Assembly (NCBI RefSeq): GCF_900069005.2
Contig: NZ_LN831279.1
Location: 1,360,612-1,424,611, forward strand
Direction of reading: 5' to 3'
Source of the DNA: Paenibacillus sp. GM2
GTDB taxonomy: Bacteria > Bacillota > Bacilli > Paenibacillales > Paenibacillaceae
Length of the DNA stretch: 64,000 bases
Under the pieces are notes generated by a model. That model made no database searches. It was not told where the DNA came from and saw only the letters and a program-made list of their open reading frames with translations. Shown piece by piece: positions 63,176 through 64,000 of this stretch. Position numbers and translations under genes: made by a program. Every line of letters starts with the position of its first letter. Within the stretch, counting starts at the first letter, position 1.

Positions 63176-64000
63176 ATGGATAAACTTTCAATTAAAGCCG
63201 ACCTCTACATGGGGCAAGGCGCAATGGATCGTCTATCGGAATGGCGAGACAAACGAGTGTTCATCGTCACGGATCCATTTATGATCAAGTCTGGAATGAT
63301 TGATCGGGTGATTGATCGGTTGGACAGCAGCAATGAGCAGTATATTTTCAGCAATATTGTACCTGATCCGCCGATCGAAGTGGTTACGGAAGGCGTCGAG
63401 GCGCTTGGCTCGTTCAACACCGATCTGATCATTGCCATTGGCGGCGGTTCAGCTATCGATGCGGCTAAAGCGATGAAATTGTTTGCCCAAAAACTGCTTG
63501 GCCGGCGTGATATCCCGTTCATCGCTATTCCGACAACAAGTGGAACCGGGTCGGAAGTTACGTCATTCTCCGTTATCAGCGACAAACAGAAAAACATTAA
63601 GTATCCGCTTGTATCCGACGATATGCTGCCGCAAGAAGCGATTCTGGATCCTGAGCTTGTCCAAAGCGTGCCGGATTTTATCACGGCTGATACCGGGATG
63701 GATGTGCTGACGCATGCGATTGAAGCGTACGTATCGATCAAAGCCAATGATATTTCCGATGCGCTGGCGGAGAAAGCAATGAAGCTGGTCTTTGCCTATT
63801 TGCCACGAGCTTATAAAGATGGGAATGATCTGGAAGCGCGCGAAAAAATGCATAATGCCTCCTGCCTTGCGGGGATGGCCTTTAATATTGCCTCACTGGG
63901 ATTGAATCACGGGATCGCCCATGTAGCAGGAGCCAAATTCAAAATTGCCCACGGACGCATGAATGCAGTTCTCCTTCCGCATGTTATCGAATTTAATGCA
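63176..64000 (+). CDS. Iron-containing alcohol dehydrogenase, EutG/PduQ-like (3' end outside window)
   Basis: The frame is open from ATG at 63176 (GGAGGTG upstream) to the window end, 275 codons. It has the NAD-binding block [14 protein letters not shown], the [17 protein letters not shown] segment, and metal-ligand regions around [13 protein letters not shown] and GLNHGIAHV. The closeness to EutG/PduQ fits its control by cobalamin and ANTAR elements: such enzymes reduce acetaldehyde or propionaldehyde in ethanolamine or propanediol breakdown. The rest of the operon lies beyond the window. Confidence 0.88.
   Translation, partial: MDKLSIKADLYMGQGAMDRLSEWRDKRVFIVTDPFMIKSGMIDRVIDRLDSSNEQYIFSNIVPDPPIEVVTEGVEALGSFNTDLIIAIGGGSAIDAAKAMKLFAQKLLGRRDIPFIAIPTTSGTGSEVTSFSVISDKQKNIKYPLVSDDMLPQEAILDPELVQSVPDFITADTGMDVLTHAIEAYVSIKANDISDALAEKAMKLVFAYLPRAYKDGNDLEAREKMHNASCLAGMAFNIASLGLNHGIAHVAGAKFKIAHGRMNAVLLPHVIEFNA

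Overview
The window looks like a chromosomal segment of a Paenibacillus-type, spore-forming Bacillota. Strong AGGAGG-type ribosome sites are common. The genes include a Spo0E-like phosphatase, a replication terminator protein (RTP) homologue, GreA, a GlcT-type antiterminator site, CcpA cre boxes, and two YesM/YesN plus LplB/LplC-style sugar systems that have no ATPase gene of their own. All family names here come from reading motifs and overall protein character; no database search was run.

Layout. 0-11 kb: the end of hrpB, a decayed stretch, yhgE (minus strand), a GlcT/CcpA-controlled glucose/GlcNAc PTS pair (IIA, IICB), a RodA/FtsW-like protein, a LiaSR/DegSU-like two-component pair and an SseB-like pair. 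11-17 kb: an RTP homologue behind a 13-bp repeat that overlaps its promoter, a cobalamin riboswitch in front of metE, azoR, a Spo0E-like small gene, a YdjM-like hydrolase and an MgtC-like protein. 17.2-18.75 kb: a gene-free, repeat-rich block with a 30-bp tandem repeat, a 9-bp/23-bp minisatellite, a degenerate repeat of about 47 bp and two copies of a 183-bp palindromic element; a third copy lies at the end of hrpB. 18.8-33.3 kb: a BmrA-like exporter with an OmpR-type two-component system, a second OmpR-type system, an orphan ECF sigma factor, an aldo/keto reductase, a DUF817 protein, a frameshifted SDR, two MFS transporters (one with a TetR repressor and matching operators) and greA. 33.3-35.3 kb: an APH-family kinase behind a multi-terminator leader with a leader peptide and an apparent rsgA remnant.

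35.5-62 kb is a large glycan-use region. System 1 contains a DUF4127 protein, a GH130 phosphorylase, a binding lipoprotein with two permeases, a YesM/YesN pair and a GH3 enzyme. System 2 contains a GH88 unsaturated-uronyl hydrolase, a heparinase II/III-type lyase, a second YesM/YesN pair, two permeases, a binding lipoprotein, and GH95 and GH29 alpha-L-fucosidases. Each system has its own promoter-proximal repeated motif, found three times per system at near-constant distance from the -10 box. These are candidate binding sites for the two AraC-type response regulators.

62.5-64 kb is the most interesting part. A cobalamin riboswitch is followed by three hairpins with A1/G4 hexaloops, the known ANTAR-protein recognition signature, and a U-run. 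Next come a candidate promoter and a second, dual A1/G4 hairpin whose second member overlaps a strong terminator directly before an EutG/PduQ-like alcohol dehydrogenase. This matches the architecture of the EutX (Enterococcus) and Rli55 (Listeria) riboswitch-controlled, regulator-sequestering RNAs, and suggests that a B12-dependent ethanolamine or propanediol operon continues beyond the window. Since fucose breakdown can yield 1,2-propanediol, the adjacent fucosidases could feed such an operon; this link is inference.
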